A stretch of DNA of 64,000 nucleotides from Vibrio sp. SCSIO 43136. Lineage in GTDB: Bacteria; Pseudomonadota; Gammaproteobacteria; Enterobacterales; Vibrionaceae. This document shows, piece by piece, positions 9,043-17,379 of this stretch. Positions within the stretch are counted from its first letter, which is position 1; each line of letters opens with the position of its first letter. The stretch covers positions 1,054,001 through 1,118,000 of the forward strand of contig NZ_CP071848.1 of NCBI RefSeq assembly GCF_023716565.1, read 5' to 3'. Below the pieces are notes generated by a model that was not told the DNA's origin, searched no databases, and was given only the letters and a program-made list of their open reading frames with translations. The position numbers were made by a program, and so were the translations under genes.

Positions 9043-10461
9043 ATGCGCCACTATTATAAGTATATTATTCCACTCTTGATCCCGTTGATCATTTTGCTGT
9101 TACCGTTGGATGCTTTTCCTTTTGAAAACATGACGATAATTCAGCAGCGAGTGATAGCTATCTTCTTGCTTGCCGCACTATGTTGGGTGTTTGAGCCTAT
9201 ACCTATCTACGCCACATCCGTGGTGATCATTGTGCTCGAATTGCTACTGCTCTCAGATAAAGGTTTGATATTTTTCAAGCAAGGGGCAGGGGAAGCGCAC
9301 TTCGGCGAGCTTCTAAAATACAGCGATATCATGGCAACCTTCGCCAGCCCAATTATCATGCTGTTTCTAGGTGGCTTCTTTCTGGCTATGGCGGCAACCA
9401 AATACCGACTTGATGTGAACTTGGCTAGGGTGTTGTTGAGACCTTTTGGCAGCGACCCGAAATACGTTATGTTGGGTTTGATGTTGATCACTGGCATCTT
9501 CTCTATGTTTATGTCCAATACCGCAACCACCGCAATGATGCTTTCAATCTTAACCCCGGTTATCGCACTATTTGGCCCTAAAGACCCAGGCCGTGTTGCG
9601 TTTGCTCTATGTATTCCCGTAGCGGCCAATATCGGTGGTATTGGTACCCCTATCGGTACACCCCCTAATGCGATAGCTCTGAAATATCTTGTTGGTGACA
9701 ACTACATTGCCTTTGGTGAGTGGATGGCGTTTGGTGTGCCTTTTGTCGTGGTGATGATGGCCTTAGCGTGGTTTTTGATTGTTGCACTGTACCCTGCTGA
9801 GCAGAAAGAAATAGAACTTAATATCAAAGGTAAGTTTCTGAAAACACCGAAAGCGATCACGGTGTATATTGTCTTTGGTGGCACCATCTTGCTGTGGCTG
9901 ATGGGTTCTGCGCACGGCATGAACTCGTATACGGTAGCTTTGATCCCAGTCGCTATTTTCTCTTTAACAGGCATCATCAATAAAGAAGACCTTAAGAAGA
10001 TCTCGTGGGATGTTTTGTGGTTGGTGTCAGGTGGTATCGCACTTGGGCTGGCTCTCGACAGAACCGGTCTTGCAAAACTGGTAGTTCACAGTATTCCATT
10101 TGATGCTTATTCGCCTTATATCGTGCTATTTGGCGCCGCTTTCTTATGTTTGTTGATGGCAAACTTTATGTCACACACGGCGACTGCCAACTTGTTGATG
10201 CCAATTATGGCAGCACTAGGTGCGTCAATGACTTCACTTGCTCCATTAGGAGGGGAGGTGACATTGATTTTGGTCGTAACATTTGCCGCCTCACTGGGCA
10301 TGTCTTTACCTATCAGTACCCCACCAAATGCATTGGCACACGCTACAGGTAACGTACAGAGTCGCCAGATGGCTAAAACGGGTGTGATACTTGGTGTGGT
10401 AGGGGTATTACTGAGTTTTGTTTTGGTTTGGGTACTGCATGTCGTAGGCCATATCGGATAA
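9043..10461 (+). CDS. DASS/SLC13-family anion-sodium symporter
   Basis: 472 residues with 11 or so membrane segments. It carries the paired family signatures: S158-N159-T160 (MFMSNTATTAMM) plus a GTPIGTPPN loop, and S377-H378-T379 (NFMSHTATANLL) plus a second proline-asparagine loop (PISTPPNA). In the structurally known V. cholerae VcINDY the second motif is SNT, so histidine in place of asparagine is notable. Family members carry dicarboxylates, citrate or related anions with sodium. The substrate cannot be assigned. The gene is followed after 10 nt by a receiver-domain gene, suggesting cotranscription. Confidence 0.88.
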   Translation: MRHYYKYIIPLLIPLIILLLPLDAFPFENMTIIQQRVIAIFLLAALCWVFEPIPIYATSVVIIVLELLLLSDKGLIFFKQGAGEAHFGELLKYSDIMATFASPIIMLFLGGFFLAMAATKYRLDVNLARVLLRPFGSDPKYVMLGLMLITGIFSMFMSNTATTAMMLSILTPVIALFGPKDPGRVAFALCIPVAANIGGIGTPIGTPPNAIALKYLVGDNYIAFGEWMAFGVPFVVVMMALAWFLIVALYPAEQKEIELNIKGKFLKTPKAITVYIVFGGTILLWLMGSAHGMNSYTVALIPVAIFSLTGIINKEDLKKISWDVLWLVSGGIALGLALDRTGLAKLVVHSIPFDAYSPYIVLFGAAFLCLLMANFMSHTATANLLMPIMAALGASMTSLAPLGGEVTLILVVTFAASLGMSLPISTPPNALAHATGNVQSRQMAKTGVILGVVGVLLSFVLVWVLHVVGHIG

Positions 10462-10471
10462 GGAGTAACAG

Positions 10472-10945
10472 ATGGAAAAGCTAAATGTAATTTGCGTCGA
10501 TGATGAGCGAGAAGTGCTTGGTGCGGTATTGCAAGATCTGGCTCCCTTAAAGAGTTGGATCAATATCGAAGATTGCGAATCGGCAGATGAAGCACTGGAC
10601 GTAATTGATGAGCTTGATGCCGATGGTGAGCATATCGCATTGATCATCTCTGACCATATTATGCCGGGAAAAACTGGAGTTGAGCTGTTAACTGAGCTCT
10701 CTATGGACAGCCGTTTTACCCACTTAAAGAAAGTCTTGCTGACGGGCCAAGCCACCCACCAAGACACCATTGTTGCCATCAATAAAGCTAGAATAGAAAG
10801 CTATTTTGAAAAGCCGTGGCAAGGAGAGGAGCTAGTGGCAAGAGCTCGTAACCTGATCACTGAGTTTATCTTTGATCAAGGACTAGATTATTCGCAGTGG
10901 CAGCAAGAGCTCGATCAACAAGTGGTATTAAATAGAATACGTTAA
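10472..10945 (+). CDS. Stand-alone response regulator receiver protein
   Basis: 157 residues. The receiver domain covers about 4-125, with acidic pair D10-D11, phosphoacceptor D61 (ISDHIMPGKTG), T91 and K114 (YFEKPW). No output domain follows; the last 30 residues are a probable helix (QWQQELDQQ). The ribosome site AAGGAG lies just after the transporter stop, so the two genes form an operon. It may regulate the transporter or act through an unlinked kinase; neither is shown by sequence. Confidence 0.87.
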   Translation: MEKLNVICVDDEREVLGAVLQDLAPLKSWINIEDCESADEALDVIDELDADGEHIALIISDHIMPGKTGVELLTELSMDSRFTHLKKVLLTGQATHQDTIVAINKARIESYFEKPWQGEELVARARNLITEFIFDQGLDYSQWQQELDQQVVLNRIR

Positions 10946-10959
10946 CAACTATTTATGTC

Positions 10960-10991
10960 TTGACCTTGGAGTTAACTCCAAGGTGTATATT
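10960..10991 (+). promoter_or_regulatory. MerR-type (ZntR-like) promoter and operator of zntA
   Basis: A -35 box TTGACC (10960-10965) and a -10 box TATATT (10986-10991) are separated by 20 bp, the overlong spacer diagnostic of MerR-family activation. A perfect 22-bp palindrome (arms ACCTTGGAGTT and AACTCCAAGGT, 10963-10984) fills the spacer, very like the E. coli zntA operator bound by ZntR. No MerR-type regulator gene is present in the window. Confidence 0.9.
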
Positions 10992-11023
10992 CATAGCGAA
11001 TCTATTGTTTCAAGGATAACGCT

Positions 11024-13300
11024 ATGTGCCAAAAACATGAGGCTTGCTGTTCAAGCAAGCCTACCTTTTCTCCTAAAATTTCTTCTTGTTCACCAGCAAC
11101 ACCCCTTGCGATCAAATCGGCTGTGAGCTCAACATCGGCGTGCTGTTCAAGCAACAGTTGCTCAGAGTCTCAAACACCTTTGGAAGACGATGAACCCGAT
11201 GCTGGTGGCTCCAGTCAAAGCTTTAGCTGGATAGTGGCAGGTATGGATTGCCCAGCATGCGCATCAAAAGTAGAAAAAGCAGTATTGGCAATTCCTGGTG
11301 TGAGCACGGCCAATGTACGTTTTGCTACCGAAAAACTGATTGTGCGGGGTGATTCAACACTGAGTGAAAATATAGTGGTCTCAGCCATACAAGAGCTCGG
11401 ATTTTCTCTAAATTCATCACACTCTGCTAAGCCAGAAACGCATTCACGTTGGAGTTGGCTTGAGAAAAACGCACTTCTGATTGGCCTGAGTCTGGCGATG
11501 TTAATCAGTACCTTAATCTCACACTGGTACCCAGACTTTGCTACTTACCTTTTTGCTTCAGTTTGCCTTGTTGGCGTACTTCCTATTGCTAAAAAGGCGT
11601 GGCAGTCAGCGCAAACCGGTACACCTTTCTCTATTGAAACCTTGATGACGGTGGCTGCACTCGGAGCACTTTATCTTGGTGAAACTGTGGAAGCGGCGAT
11701 GGTGCTGATACTGTTTTTGCTGGGAGAGAACCTAGAAGCTTATGCTGCTGGCAGAGCAAGAAGTGGGGTCAAGGCTCTGATGGCTTTGGTGCCGGAAAAT
11801 GCCACTTTGGTGATAGATGGAAAAATGACCCAAGTGTCTGTACAAAGTCTAAAGCCGGGAGATGTGATTGAAGTTGCCGCTGGCGACAGGTTACCCGCTG
11901 ACGGGACTGTATCGATGGGGGAAACCAGTGTCGATGAAAGCGCATTAACAGGGGAATCAGTACCGGTCGAAAAATCACAAGGAGATGCAATTTTAGCGGG
12001 TTCTGTCGTGGTAGATCGCTCCGTTCAAGTGACGATCACATCAAAGCAAGGGGAAAACGCTGTTGATCGAATTCTTCATCTCATCGAAGAAGCCGACGCC
12101 CGCAAAGCACCATTAGAGAGATTCCTTGATAGATTCAGTCGTTGGTACACTCCTTTAATGATGTTGGTAGCCTTGCTAGTCATGGTTATCCCGCCCACTT
12201 TATTTGCCCAGCCATGGGAAACATGGATTTACCGCAGCCTTGCAATGTTGTTGATAGCCTGTCCGTGCGCTTTGGTTATCTCAACACCAGCTGCGATTAC
12301 TTCTGGCCTTGCGACAGCTTCTCGCCACGGGGCTTTGATTAAAGGTGGAGCAGCATTGGAATTACTCGGCTCTATTGAAACCGTCGCTTTTGATAAAACA
12401 GGGACCTTAACCAAAGGCCAGCCACAAGTCACCGATGTATTGCCATTTGCCCAATACAGTGCCGAGCGCATTGTTAAGTATGCAGCGTCGATAGAGGTTG
12501 GGTCAAAGCACCCACTGGCCTTAGCTTTGGTAGAGTATGCGAACTCAAAGCAGGTCGTATTAGAGCCAGCACAAGAGAAAACGGCCTTGGTTGGTGCGGG
12601 AATCAGTGGTTTGGTTTCTGGTGACGCAGTGACCATTTTATCTCCAACAAAAGTGAGCACGCCGCTTGCGACCCAAGTGGCGGAAGCAGTCGCTCGGTTA
12701 GAGCATCAGGGTAAAACCGTGGTGGTAGTGACTATCAATCAGCAAGTCGTTGCCGCTATTGCTTGGCAAGATACGCTGCGTGACGATGCAAAACGTGCGG
12801 TTGATAGATTGCACCAGATGAATATTAAAACTCTGATGCTAACCGGAGATAACCCAATTGCTGCTCAGGCAATGGCCGAGTCGATAGGTATTGGCTTTAA
12901 AGCGGGATTGATGCCACAAGATAAAGTGACTTATGTCGAAGCGTTAAGCGAAACTCATAGAGTTGCTATGGTCGGGGATGGTATTAACGACGCTCCAGCG
13001 ATGAAATCTGCCACCATCGGCATCGCAATGGGCACAGGGACAGACGTTGCGCTGGAAACTGCTGATGCTGCGCTAACGCATAATCGATTGTTAGAGTTGC
13101 CATTTATGATACAGCTTTCTCGCTCAACGCTTGCCATCATTAAGCAAAACATCGCTTTGGCGCTCGGACTAAAAGGCGTATTTTTGGTGACCAGTCTATT
13201 GGGTTACACAGGGCTATGGGTTGCGGTCTTAGCTGACAGTGGCGCAACGGCGCTCGTGACACTCAATGCACTTCGTTTGCTTGCTGAGCCGAGAAACTGA
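11024..13300 (+). CDS. zntA: Zn2+/Cd2+/Pb2+-exporting P1B-type ATPase
   Basis: 758 residues. A Cys-rich N-terminal extension (seven cysteines by residue 46, including two CC pairs) precedes a heavy-metal-associated domain with GMDCPAC at 73-79. Then come the membrane CPC motif (ACPCALVIS, about 411-419), DKTGT about residue 457 and the hinge GDGINDAP. CPC and the ZntR-like promoter upstream identify a zinc/cadmium/lead exporter rather than a copper one. The pump would export excess metal from the cytoplasm at the cost of ATP. The Cys-rich leader may bind metal. Good context and motif agreement make the assignment firm. Confidence 0.93.
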   Translation: MCQKHEACCSSKPTFSPKISSCSPATPLAIKSAVSSTSACCSSNSCSESQTPLEDDEPDAGGSSQSFSWIVAGMDCPACASKVEKAVLAIPGVSTANVRFATEKLIVRGDSTLSENIVVSAIQELGFSLNSSHSAKPETHSRWSWLEKNALLIGLSLAMLISTLISHWYPDFATYLFASVCLVGVLPIAKKAWQSAQTGTPFSIETLMTVAALGALYLGETVEAAMVLILFLLGENLEAYAAGRARSGVKALMALVPENATLVIDGKMTQVSVQSLKPGDVIEVAAGDRLPADGTVSMGETSVDESALTGESVPVEKSQGDAILAGSVVVDRSVQVTITSKQGENAVDRILHLIEEADARKAPLERFLDRFSRWYTPLMMLVALLVMVIPPTLFAQPWETWIYRSLAMLLIACPCALVISTPAAITSGLATASRHGALIKGGAALELLGSIETVAFDKTGTLTKGQPQVTDVLPFAQYSAERIVKYAASIEVGSKHPLALALVEYANSKQVVLEPAQEKTALVGAGISGLVSGDAVTILSPTKVSTPLATQVAEAVARLEHQGKTVVVVTINQQVVAAIAWQDTLRDDAKRAVDRLHQMNIKTLMLTGDNPIAAQAMAESIGIGFKAGLMPQDKVTYVEALSETHRVAMVGDGINDAPAMKSATIGIAMGTGTDVALETADAALTHNRLLELPFMIQLSRSTLAIIKQNIALALGLKGVFLVTSLLGYTGLWVAVLADSGATALVTLNALRLLAEPRN

Positions 13301-13329
13301 GAGGAAAAGTGACTCTGTGACTTTGTACC

Positions 13330-13367
13330 CTAGGGCGTGTTGATGGCATAAAGTCAGCACGCCCTAG
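13330..13367. repeat. Long inverted repeat after zntA
   Basis: Perfect 14-nt arms (CTAGGGCGTGTTGA and TCAGCACGCCCTAG apart from one mismatch) around a 10-nt loop. It lies 30 nt after zntA and could act as its terminator, though the following T-run is short. The 10-mer CACGCCCTAG occurs again at 23349-23358, also just after a gene. Confidence 0.6.
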
Positions 13368-13429
13368 TCATTTTAGACCAGTGTTGACTACACTAAGTGC
13401 TGATAACTTAGACAAGTTTGCGTTAAAAG

Positions 13430-13524
13430 TGTGATGCAAATCGTTTAAACGTGTAATAACAGATGTAACAGCGGCTGTGGTCGTGAGTTGCGTCACGATT
13501 CCATAAAGGCTGCTGATGTAGAGT
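13430..13524 (+). promoter_or_regulatory. udp promoter with tandem CRP sites (CytR-type)
   Basis: A near-perfect CRP site lies at 13481-13498 (TCGTGA-GTTGCG-TCACGA). A second, half-conserved site, TGTGATGCAAATCGTT, begins at 13430. Their centres are 52 bp apart, the spacing known for E. coli CRP/CytR promoters such as deoP2. A TAGAGT -10-like element at 13519-13524 puts the start near 13531, with the proximal CRP site centred at -41.5 (class II). CytR would bind between the sites; that part is inference. Confidence 0.72.
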
Positions 13525-13585
13525 AGCTCCATTCCCTACTAATACCATGCGCATATTAAAAAGATAGCGTAATTAAGGAGCATAT

Positions 13586-14344
13586 ATGTCTGACACTGTT
13601 TTCCACCTTGGCGTTAATAAAGAAGATCTTGCTGGAGCAACCCTAGCCATTATCCCTGGCGATCCAGCTCGCGTACAAAAAATTGCTGAAGAGATGGATA
13701 ACCCGACTTTCTTAGCAAGCCACCGCGAATACACGCTTTACCGAGCTGAGCTTGCTGGCAAGCCAGTGGTAGTATGTTCTACAGGTATCGGTGGTCCTTC
13801 GACGTCTATTGCAGTTGAAGAACTGGCTCAATTAGGGGTAACGACTTTCTTACGTGTAGGTACAACAGGTGCGATTCAACCGCATGTTAATGTTGGCGAT
13901 ATGATCGTAACGACAGGCTCGGTACGTTTGGATGGTGCAAGTTTACACTTTGCTCCTATGGAATTCCCTGCGGTTGCAGACTTTGAAATTGCTACTGCGA
14001 TGAAAGCTGCGGCGGAAGAGAGTGGGGCGGCGGTTCATACTGGTGTTACTGCATCAAGCGATACTTTCTACCCAGGCCAAGAGCGCTACGACACTTTCTC
14101 AGGTCGTGTGGTTCGTCGTTTCCAAGGTTCTATGCAGGAGTGGCAGGACATGGGTGTGCTGAACTTTGAAATGGAGTCAGCGACTTTGCTTACAATGTGT
14201 GCAAGTTCGGGTCTAAAAGCGGGCTGCGTTGCAGGCGTTATCATCAACCGTACACAAAAAGAGATCCCAGATCACACTACACTGAAAGAAACGGAAGCTA
14301 GGTCAATAAAAGTGGTAGTGGAAGCTGCTAGAAAAATGCTATAG
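13586..14344 (+). CDS. udp: Uridine phosphorylase
   Basis: 252 residues, the usual length for Udp. Visible features are the phosphate-binding [11 protein letters not shown] loop, [19 protein letters not shown] and the nucleoside-binding NFEMESATL segment. The enzyme splits uridine with phosphate into uracil and ribose-1-phosphate in pyrimidine salvage and acts as a cytoplasmic hexamer. A strong ribosome site AAGGAG precedes the ATG. The upstream region has tandem CRP sites, consistent with catabolite and CytR control. The gene ends at a strong terminator and is monocistronic. Confidence 0.96.
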   Translation: MSDTVFHLGVNKEDLAGATLAIIPGDPARVQKIAEEMDNPTFLASHREYTLYRAELAGKPVVVCSTGIGGPSTSIAVEELAQLGVTTFLRVGTTGAIQPHVNVGDMIVTTGSVRLDGASLHFAPMEFPAVADFEIATAMKAAAEESGAAVHTGVTASSDTFYPGQERYDTFSGRVVRRFQGSMQEWQDMGVLNFEMESATLLTMCASSGLKAGCVAGVIINRTQKEIPDHTTLKETEARSIKVVVEAARKML

Positions 14345-14368
14345 ACCGATACAATTTCCTAACAAACA

Positions 14369-14394
14369 ACGGGCTTTTAGAGCCCGTTTTTTTT
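14369..14394 (+). terminator. Rho-independent terminator of udp
   Basis: GC-rich stem ACGGGCT / AGCCCGT followed by a run of eight or more T residues. Confidence 0.9.
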
Positions 14395-14804
14395 GTGCTG
14401 TGATTTGTGTCTCATTATTGAATTTATCATTTATAATGAGTTTCCGATGGGTTTTATATGATGTTTTTCCGTGCTACTGGAGTATTTTGTGTGAGTAAAA
14501 ATGCTAGATGGTGGTGTTTTTATCTATTTATGCAATTGGTGGGGTTCTTGTTAATAAAGAGGTTGGTGAGTTTTATATCACCGAGTTTCGTATTTGAGAC
14601 TGCATAATTACGCGATTGTATTTGAAGTATATACTCTAGATCAATCTGCTGGTTTTTTAATCTAAAAATAAATAAATTAGATGTTTTTAGGTATTTTGTT
14701 GCGATATCCTGCTGCTTGTTACGGTTTCATTACTTTGCTAGTTTACTCCTGAGCTCACCTAGGAAGGGTGAGGACAACAACAAAAAAGTAAACAGGATAG
14801 TTAA
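14395..14804 (+). other. AT-rich leader region of the porin gene
   Basis: About 410 nt, strongly AT-rich, with no ORF. Long leaders are usual for porin genes controlled by ToxR-like regulators or small RNAs. A small hairpin (CTCACC / GGTGAG, 14754-14772), a CA-rich stretch and the ribosome site AGGA precede the ATG. No promoter could be assigned with confidence. Confidence 0.4.
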
Positions 14805-15869
14805 ATGAAAAAGTCACTATTAGCAGTAGTAATCCCATCTCTAATGGCTGCAAACGCAGCAGTCGCAGCTGAAATCTATAAGTCGGAAGAAGGATCTGCC
14901 GAGTTTTATGGTCAGCTTCGTGCACAACTACACAAAAACGACGGTGAAGAACTAAAGTATGCAAACGGTTCTTCTCGTATGGGTGTAAAAGGCGAGTACG
15001 TTCTTGTTGAAGGCATCAACGTATTCGGTAAGGTTGAATACGGTGTGAAAGCCGCTAAAGACCTAGATAACCGCCTACACTACATGGGTGTAAGTGGTGA
15101 TTTCGGTAAAGTAACAGTCGGTCGCCAATGGGTAGTTTCTGATGAAACTTGGGGCGCTGATTACTCATACTGGTTCGGTGGTTCTGGTCTACGTCACGCA
15201 ACTCTTTCTGGCGCACGTCACGATGCTCTTATCAAGTACAACTACGATAGCGATGCATTCTGGCTAGCAGCTAACTACGGTATGGACAACGACGGTGCTA
15301 ACCAAGAGCTAGCAGAAGTTTACGCTGGTACTTCTTTTGGTGACCTAAGCGTTCACTTTGGTGGTGGTCGTAACACTTCTAATGGCCATGAAATTGGTGA
15401 ATATGAAGCTGCGATTGATCCAGGTGCAAGTGCAGATATCACTGAGACTAAAAAAGCTACAGCAGATCTTCGCAACACATACTTTGAAGGTACAGCTGAA
15501 TACTCTATCGGTGATGCAACCGTTGGCTTTACTTACTACAATGCAAAACTTGAGCGTCTAGATAAAGAAGGTCAAATTGATGAGAATGCATTCTCTCTAG
15601 CAGGTATGTATTCACTTAACGACAAAGCGACAATCTACTCTGGTTACGAGTACGTTAAGCAAGAGTCTGGTGATGAAGATGGTAACGGTAAAAACTTCTA
15701 CCTAGGTACGGTTTACAAGTTCAACTCTTGGTCTCGCGTATTTGTTGAATACCAATTCGCAGACGGTCAAACAACTGGTTTCAAGAACAGCAATGCTGAC
15801 GTAACTGTTACTCCAACAGTGGTAGATAAAGCAAGCAACTTTGTTGTAGGTGCGCGCGTATACTTCTAA
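14805..15869 (+). CDS. Gram-negative trimeric porin (OmpU/OmpC-like)
   Basis: 354 residues with a signal peptide (cleavage about residue 22, ANAAVAA-EIYK) and the typical porin start AEFYGQLRAQL. There is a GVKGEY strand, RQWVVSDETWG near the constriction loop and a terminal phenylalanine (GARVYF) needed for Bam recognition. It forms an outer-membrane beta-barrel channel. Codon use is strongly biased (for example GGT, CTA and AAC), as expected for an abundant protein. It belongs to the same superfamily as Vibrio OmpU but is divergent, so no symbol is given. Confidence 0.88.
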   Translation: MKKSLLAVVIPSLMAANAAVAAEIYKSEEGSAEFYGQLRAQLHKNDGEELKYANGSSRMGVKGEYVLVEGINVFGKVEYGVKAAKDLDNRLHYMGVSGDFGKVTVGRQWVVSDETWGADYSYWFGGSGLRHATLSGARHDALIKYNYDSDAFWLAANYGMDNDGANQELAEVYAGTSFGDLSVHFGGGRNTSNGHEIGEYEAAIDPGASADITETKKATADLRNTYFEGTAEYSIGDATVGFTYYNAKLERLDKEGQIDENAFSLAGMYSLNDKATIYSGYEYVKQESGDEDGNGKNFYLGTVYKFNSWSRVFVEYQFADGQTTGFKNSNADVTVTPTVVDKASNFVVGARVYF

Positions 15870-15895
15870 TCGCACCAACCACAACTTTTCTTTTT

Positions 15896-15923
15896 GCCCA
15901 GCCTAGATAGGCTGGGCTTTTTT
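15896..15923 (+). terminator. Rho-independent terminator of the porin gene
   Basis: Stem GCCCAGCCTA / TAGGCTGGGC followed by TTTTTT. Confidence 0.92.
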
Positions 15924-15993
15924 AGTTTCGGTAAACGGTAAACGGAAATCGGTTTAAGGGATTAAGGGAAAAAGGGTGCAAGGGCATAGAGAA

Positions 15994-16024
15994 AGAAAAA
16001 AGACTCTGGGTTTACAGAGTCTTT
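15994..16024 (-). terminator. Terminator of the CARF-nuclease gene
   Basis: Stem AAAGACTCTG / CAGAGTCTTT with a 6-nt loop. On the minus strand it is followed by a T-run. It starts 20 nt after the stop codon of the gene at 16044-17207. Confidence 0.82.
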
Positions 16025-16043
16025 GTTTATTGAGAACAGAGGG

Positions 16044-17207
16044 TTAGGCTAGTTCGTCGTAGCCGCCGGCTTCTTGGAACCAGGCTTTTAGGTAGTGTTT
16101 GAGGTTTTTTAGCTCGTCGGGGCCAATTAATGCCAATCCTAAGTCTTCCGCACGGGTAATGTCGTTGTGACGTAGTGGGCGGAAGCTTACTAACATCGCA
16201 CGGGCCTGAATACCGCCGAGTAAGTCACGTAACGATTCGAGCTTGTAAAGGGTATCGTCACCATCATCTCTCATGCCTTTGGTTTTACACTCGATGATGT
16301 GTAGCTTGTTGTTCACAACTGTCGCTACATCAAGTTCATTACGCACTTCGCGCTCGCCAAGTTGACGATATACTTGAACGTTAAGAGAGCGGTCTTGAAT
16401 GGTTGGCATCTCGTCTTGGATCTGTTTGACCGTACTATGTACTAGAGTTTCTAACCACTCTCCATTAGAAAAACGTCGAGCGTCTTCGCTAGCAAAGGTT
16501 AAAATGCCGCTGTTGTAACTCGCAAGTTCAGTCTTGACCAAATCTTGAATGAGCATATCCAGCTCTTTATAGCCTTGCTGCTTCTCTGTCAGTGCCACAT
16601 CTAGCTTTTGCTCTTTTCGGCATGTTGTTGCTAGGTAGTTCAGAGTTGCGAGGCCTGGCCCAAGCTCTAACGCATTGCTTGCCCAGCGCTGGCCTAGTTC
16701 GTGCAGTTTACGGTCGAGATTTTCAGGGATTTCGATATCAGTAAATTCAGCACGTGCGCCAAAGATGGTCAGATACTCTTCGATTTGGATATTGTCTTGT
16801 ACGTGGGTCTCAGGACCACCGCTTGGGTATAGCCAGCATAGCTTGTCACTAAATGGCTCGACCACAAAGATCGGCCAATGGTAAGTACGAAATACTTCAT
16901 AAACAGACAGTAGTCGGTGTCTTAGGCCACAGCTCGCATTTAGCTTCACTTCTTGGCCACGCTGTTTTAAATCTTCCGCCAGTTGTTGAACTGATGCCTT
17001 AATAGCGGAAGTATTTACCACAGAGGGGATTTCATAGAACTCGGATGTTATGTCACGTTTGCCCAAAACGGATGACAAGCGCTGATACATATCTTGTTGG
17101 CTTTCGTCACCGATGAATACGATGTGACTACTCACTGTGCGCTGGTCAAACAGGGGGGTGATCAGTCGAACTGGGTCTTGATCGATAATACCTACGTGTA
17201 CGGCCAT
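16044..17207 (-). CDS. Stand-alone CARF-domain nuclease (DUF1887, Card1/Can2-like)
   Basis: 387 residues. An N-terminal Rossmann-like CARF region (about 1-150) and a linker are followed by a C-terminal PD-(D/E)xK nuclease domain. The nuclease has G249-E250-W-L-E253, E291-L-D293 and E306-C-K308, the full catalytic set. The family matches DUF1887, which includes V. cholerae VC1899 and the cyclic-tetra-adenylate-activated nuclease Card1 of type III CRISPR systems. The usual NxTGGTK ligand motif of CARF domains appears here as NASCGLRH (90-97). No cas gene or CRISPR array is in the window, so the activating ligand is unknown. The gene stands alone between a porin and an MCP gene. Confidence 0.85.
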   Translation of the reverse strand: MAVHVGIIDQDPVRLITPLFDQRTVSSHIVFIGDESQQDMYQRLSSVLGKRDITSEFYEIPSVVNTSAIKASVQQLAEDLKQRGQEVKLNASCGLRHRLLSVYEVFRTYHWPIFVVEPFSDKLCWLYPSGGPETHVQDNIQIEEYLTIFGARAEFTDIEIPENLDRKLHELGQRWASNALELGPGLATLNYLATTCRKEQKLDVALTEKQQGYKELDMLIQDLVKTELASYNSGILTFASEDARRFSNGEWLETLVHSTVKQIQDEMPTIQDRSLNVQVYRQLGEREVRNELDVATVVNNKLHIIECKTKGMRDDGDDTLYKLESLRDLLGGIQARAMLVSFRPLRHNDITRAEDLGLALIGPDELKNLKHYLKAWFQEAGGYDELA

Positions 17208-17321
17208 ATCTTTTCCTCAAAAATGATGACCTGCTGGAAAAAGGGAAGTTGTTTACTTTTGAGTGGGTAAGTAAACAGAAAAAGTCAGCAAGTACCTATA
17301 GATATAAGGACAACCCATATA

Positions 17322-17354
17322 AAAAACAAGGGCAACCTATTGCTTAGATTGCCC
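17322..17354 (-). terminator. Terminator of the downstream MCP gene
   Basis: Stem GGGCAATC / GGTTGCCC (one wobble pair) on the minus strand, then TTGTTTTTT. It lies 26 nt after the stop codon at 17380. Confidence 0.8.
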
Positions 17355-17379
17355 CTGAGTGTAACGAAGTGATACCGAC

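Noticed and set aside
14590..14640. Porin promoter
   Set aside because: TATACT is present but no -35 box lies at the right distance.
16044..17207. Type III CRISPR ancillary locus
   Set aside because: No repeats or cas genes occur in the window, so the CARF protein is reported as stand-alone.
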